From NCBI GenBank assembly GCA_934636425.1, contig CAKUAV010000160.1, forward strand, positions 1-6,477: 6,477 bases of DNA. The letters are read 5' to 3'. The position numbers and the translations under genes are program-made. Positions 4,331 to 6,477 of the stretch are shown here, piece after piece. The notes beneath the pieces are model-generated. The model did not search any database. It was not told where the DNA came from and saw only the letters and a list, made by a program, of their open reading frames with translations. How positions within the stretch are numbered: the first letter of the stretch is position 1; each line of letters starts with the position of its first letter. Source of the stretch: an uncultured Clostridia bacterium (GTDB taxonomy: Bacteria > Bacillota > Clostridia > Christensenellales > Aristaeellaceae).

Positions 4331-5776
4331 ATGAAAAAGCACATGGCTTTGTTCCTTATACTCATCTGGACGCTGATCTGGGCGCTGTGCGTCGCCCCCG
4401 CGCTGGCCGAGCCGGAAGCGCTTACGATAAGCGGCGGCGTATACTATGACGTTATGAGCTTTGAGGAGAAGCATCCGGAAATCGAGGTGAATCAGCTTGA
4501 GGAATGGCCGGACGCGGCCGAGATGATCCGGCGCATTACCTCTCAGGACGACAGCGTGGACATATACGCCATGAACGCCGATTTTTCCTTCCTCTCGATT
4601 AAGCGCAAGGGACTGGCCGAGCCGCTGGACGTATCGGAAGCCGTCATGCGCAGCGCGCAGGGGCTGGATCGGTCGGTGCTGGACGCGATTACAGACGACA
4701 GCGGCCGGATCATCGCCTGGCCGGACGAGCTGGAGCTGTGGACGACCCGCGTGAACGAGGAGCTCTGGCGCAAATTCTGGCCGGATACGCCGCTGCCCGA
4801 GACATTTTCGGAGCTTTTAGACGCGTGGATCGACTGGGAGGATCGCGTGGCGATCGATTATCCCGGCGTGGGGTTCATCGGCTATGAGTTCGACTATGCC
4901 GAGCAGGTGCGCGCGTTCATCACGCTGTTCGTGCGCCAGCATGACGACGGGGGCGAGCCGGATCTTCATAACGGCGCGCTGCGCGAGGTGCTCGAAAAGC
5001 TGGAAATTGTGCGCGACCGCCGCCTTGAGCACGGCCGGCCGGTTGGCGGCGAAAACGACCCGCAGCTGGACATGAACGGCGATACCGGCCCGGCGAGCGT
5101 CTACAGCCGCTCTCTCGATTTTGCCATGATCGAGCAGGACGGCGACAACGACGGCCCCGTCTGGCCGATGAGCCAGCTGGACAGAGTGTACGGCTGCCGG
5201 CGCGCGAGCACGGCTCTGCCGCTGACGTTCGATAAAAACGACGTCCAGTATACCGACGCGCGGATGAGCGTGTGCTTCATCAATCCCTATTCGAAACACA
5301 AGGACGCGGCAATCATGCTGATCGAGCAGATCGCCGGCATGGACAGGGGCGACCTTCGGCTGTATTACGCCGTTCATCCCGATTACAACGAGCCGCACGT
5401 TCGGGACGACTATGAGGAATACCGCGCCTTTAATGAGCAGCGCAGGGCAGAATATGCGCAGGCGCTCGAGGATGCGAAAAAGAAGGACGAGGACACGACC
5501 GAGCTGGAAGCGTGGGTGAAGTATTACGACGACTGGCTGAACTGGGAATACGCGCCCTGCGACGTGCTGCCGCAGACCATCGCGGCGTATCGCGCGCAGA
5601 TCGCCGCCGCGCCGCTCAATCTGCACATCGCCTCGCCCTATCTGAGCGCCGCGGGTGCGGAGGGCGAGATGATGGAGACGCTCTGCTCCCGCTATGCCGC
5701 GGGCACGATTTCGCTCGATCAGCTGCTTGACGAGCTGCAATCGGCCATGAGCATGATCACGCGGGAAAACGCATAA
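4331..5776 (+). CDS. Secreted extracellular solute-binding-like protein (family 1 type), orphan
   Basis: This 481-residue protein has an N-terminal signal peptide (MKKHMALFLILIWTLIWA...) with a signal peptidase I site at APALA|EPEA (about 26/27). Cys20 is not in a lipobox (preceding residues W-A-L). The mature part resembles ABC solute-binding proteins of the sugar-binding type. It has FEEKHPEIEVNQL near the start, SVDIYAMN, GLAEPLDVS, GRIIAWPDELELWTTRVNEELW (125-146), then a PETFSELLDAW stretch, and late INPYSKHKDAAIMLIEQIA and AAGTISLDQLLDELQSAM. A highly charged, probably helical insert lies at about 356-407 (YEEYRAFNEQRRAEYAQALE and on). The ATG at 4331 is chosen over 4325 because GTGAGG (4317-4322) is 8 nt from the former and only 2 nt from the latter. 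No permease or ATPase genes flank it, so transport is doubtful. A sensory or binding role linked to the sigma/anti-sigma pair is an inference from position. The ligand is unknown. Confidence 0.83.
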   Translation: MKKHMALFLILIWTLIWALCVAPALAEPEALTISGGVYYDVMSFEEKHPEIEVNQLEEWPDAAEMIRRITSQDDSVDIYAMNADFSFLSIKRKGLAEPLDVSEAVMRSAQGLDRSVLDAITDDSGRIIAWPDELELWTTRVNEELWRKFWPDTPLPETFSELLDAWIDWEDRVAIDYPGVGFIGYEFDYAEQVRAFITLFVRQHDDGGEPDLHNGALREVLEKLEIVRDRRLEHGRPVGGENDPQLDMNGDTGPASVYSRSLDFAMIEQDGDNDGPVWPMSQLDRVYGCRRASTALPLTFDKNDVQYTDARMSVCFINPYSKHKDAAIMLIEQIAGMDRGDLRLYYAVHPDYNEPHVRDDYEEYRAFNEQRRAEYAQALEDAKKKDEDTTELEAWVKYYDDWLNWEYAPCDVLPQTIAAYRAQIAAAPLNLHIASPYLSAAGAEGEMMETLCSRYAAGTISLDQLLDELQSAMSMITRENA

Positions 5777-5780
5777 AACA

Positions 5781-5816
5781 AAAACGCCGGAGACGACGCC
5801 TCGCCTCCGGCGTTTT
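5781..5816. terminator. Bidirectional intrinsic terminator between convergent genes
   Basis: A perfect 12-bp inverted repeat (5781-5792 with 5805-5816) encloses a 12-nt loop. The stem is AAAACGCCGGAG on the left and its complement on the right, giving a U-run for each direction; additional A residues precede the left arm. It lies 4 bp after the solute-binding gene stop and 5 bp before the stop of the convergent MATE gene, so it serves both. Confidence 0.9.
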
Positions 5817-5821
5817 GCCGC

Positions 5822-6477
5822 TTACATATAGTGATATTTGTTCCGCTTGCCGATCAGGAATGAGAGGGACAGTATGAACGCGAACACCTCCGCGACGGCC
5901 ATGGCCCACCATATGCCGTCGATATCGAAGAATATGGGCAGCACCAGCACGCAGAGCATCTGGAACACCAGCGTGCGCAAAAACGACACGATGGCCGACA
6001 CAGCGCCGTTGTTGAGCGCGGTGAAGAACGAGGACACATAGATGTTTATGCCCGCCAGCAGGAAGGACAGTGAAAAGAGCCGGAAGGCGTGGCGCGTCAT
6101 GTCGAACAGCGCCTGATCATAGCCCACGAACAGCCGCGCGAGGGGCGCGGCCAGCGCGGCGGCCAGAAGCGTCAGCACAACGCCGCTTATGCTCATGAGG
6201 AACAGGCTCTTTCTGAGCATGTTTTTCAGCTCGCCGTGATTTTGAGCGCCGTAATGATAGCCCACGATGGGCGCGCAGCCGACAGCATAGCCCACGTCGA
6301 TGGCGATGAATATGAACTGCACATACATCAATACGCCGTAGGCCGCCACGCCGTTTTCGCCGGCGTATTTCATCAGCTGGGCGTTGTAGGCGATGCTCAC
6401 CAGCGAGCCGGAAATGTTGCTCATCAATTCGGAGGAGCCGTTGGCGCACGCTTGCAGTATGGGAGGCAGCTGAAGGG
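5822..6477 (-). CDS. MATE-family multidrug/cation efflux protein, C-terminal part (5' partial)
   Basis: The reading frame runs off the right edge; about 217 C-terminal residues of a protein normally near 450 are present. MATE pumps are 12-helix inner-membrane antiporters that expel drugs or metabolites using Na+ or H+. The visible part is the C-terminal lobe. It begins with LPPILQACANGSSEL and continues through SNISGSLVSIAYNAQL, then YVQFIFIAIDVGYAVGCAPIVGYHYGAQN with the family P-x-x-G-Y-x-x-GA motif, then hydrophobic helices and a basic cytoplasmic tail (GKRNKYHY). The TTG at 6425-6427 and the ATG at 6422-6424 are internal codons, not starts, because the family similarity continues upstream of them. 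A substrate cannot be inferred. It ends at the shared bidirectional terminator. Confidence 0.95.
   Translation of the reverse strand, partial: LQLPPILQACANGSSELMSNISGSLVSIAYNAQLMKYAGENGVAAYGVLMYVQFIFIAIDVGYAVGCAPIVGYHYGAQNHGELKNMLRKSLFLMSISGVVLTLLAAALAAPLARLFVGYDQALFDMTRHAFRLFSLSFLLAGINIYVSSFFTALNNGAVSAIVSFLRTLVFQMLCVLVLPIFFDIDGIWWAMAVAEVFAFILSLSFLIGKRNKYHYM

Noticed and set aside
4817..5740. 307-residue minus-strand open frame opposite the solute-binding gene
   Set aside because: Its composition is shadow-like (RAHI and VVIL runs with no recognisable fold), and it has no promoter or ribosome binding site of note.
6422..6427. TTG/ATG as the start of the MATE protein
   Set aside because: The frame continues upstream with family-like residues (LPPILQACANGSSEL), so the gene is simply cut by the window edge.

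Overview
The window is about 60% G+C with dense coding. Start sites carry strong Shine-Dalgarno sequences (AGGAGG type), and the promoters are TATAAT-like, often with an extended TG before the -10 box. The gene families point to a Gram-positive-type, high-GC member of the Clostridia, probably an uncultured gut lineage: a SleB-like cell wall hydrolase domain, an ECF sigma factor paired with a membrane-anchored PepSY-like protein, AzlCD, and a MATE pump. This placement is inference from gene content and signals, not from a marker gene.

Layout, left to right. (1) The 3' end of an AraC-family regulator (+) closes in a strong hairpin terminator. (2) Converging on it is a short secreted SleB/Hydrolase_2-like protein (-). 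Its own promoter lies in an AT-rich patch about 140 bp upstream. (3) An azlC-azlD pair (-), overlapping by an ATGA, encodes a two-component branched-chain amino acid exporter. (4) A 291-bp divergent intergenic region carries candidate promoters in both directions and several perfect palindromes. (5) An operon on the + strand encodes an ECF sigma factor (GTG start), an overlapping single-pass membrane protein that is probably its anti-sigma factor, and, beyond a strong hairpin, a secreted extracellular solute-binding-like protein. (6) A bidirectional terminator separates that operon from the 3' part of a MATE-family efflux pump (-), which runs off the right edge.

The most interesting unit is 2244-5816. 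It looks like a cell-surface signalling cassette. The sigma factor and the membrane protein are translationally coupled. The membrane protein has no visible zinc anti-sigma motif and carries roughly 390 extracytoplasmic residues in PepSY-like repeats. The third gene encodes a solute-binding-fold protein with no transporter genes beside it and no lipobox, and no clear promoter of its own was found. A coherent but unproven reading is that the secreted protein or its ligand is sensed by the extracellular domain, which then releases the sigma factor. The other genes are ordinary accessory or housekeeping functions, except that the SleB-like protein appears to lack the usual first glutamate of its active-site motif.

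No rRNA, tRNA, CRISPR array, insertion sequence or integrase was seen.
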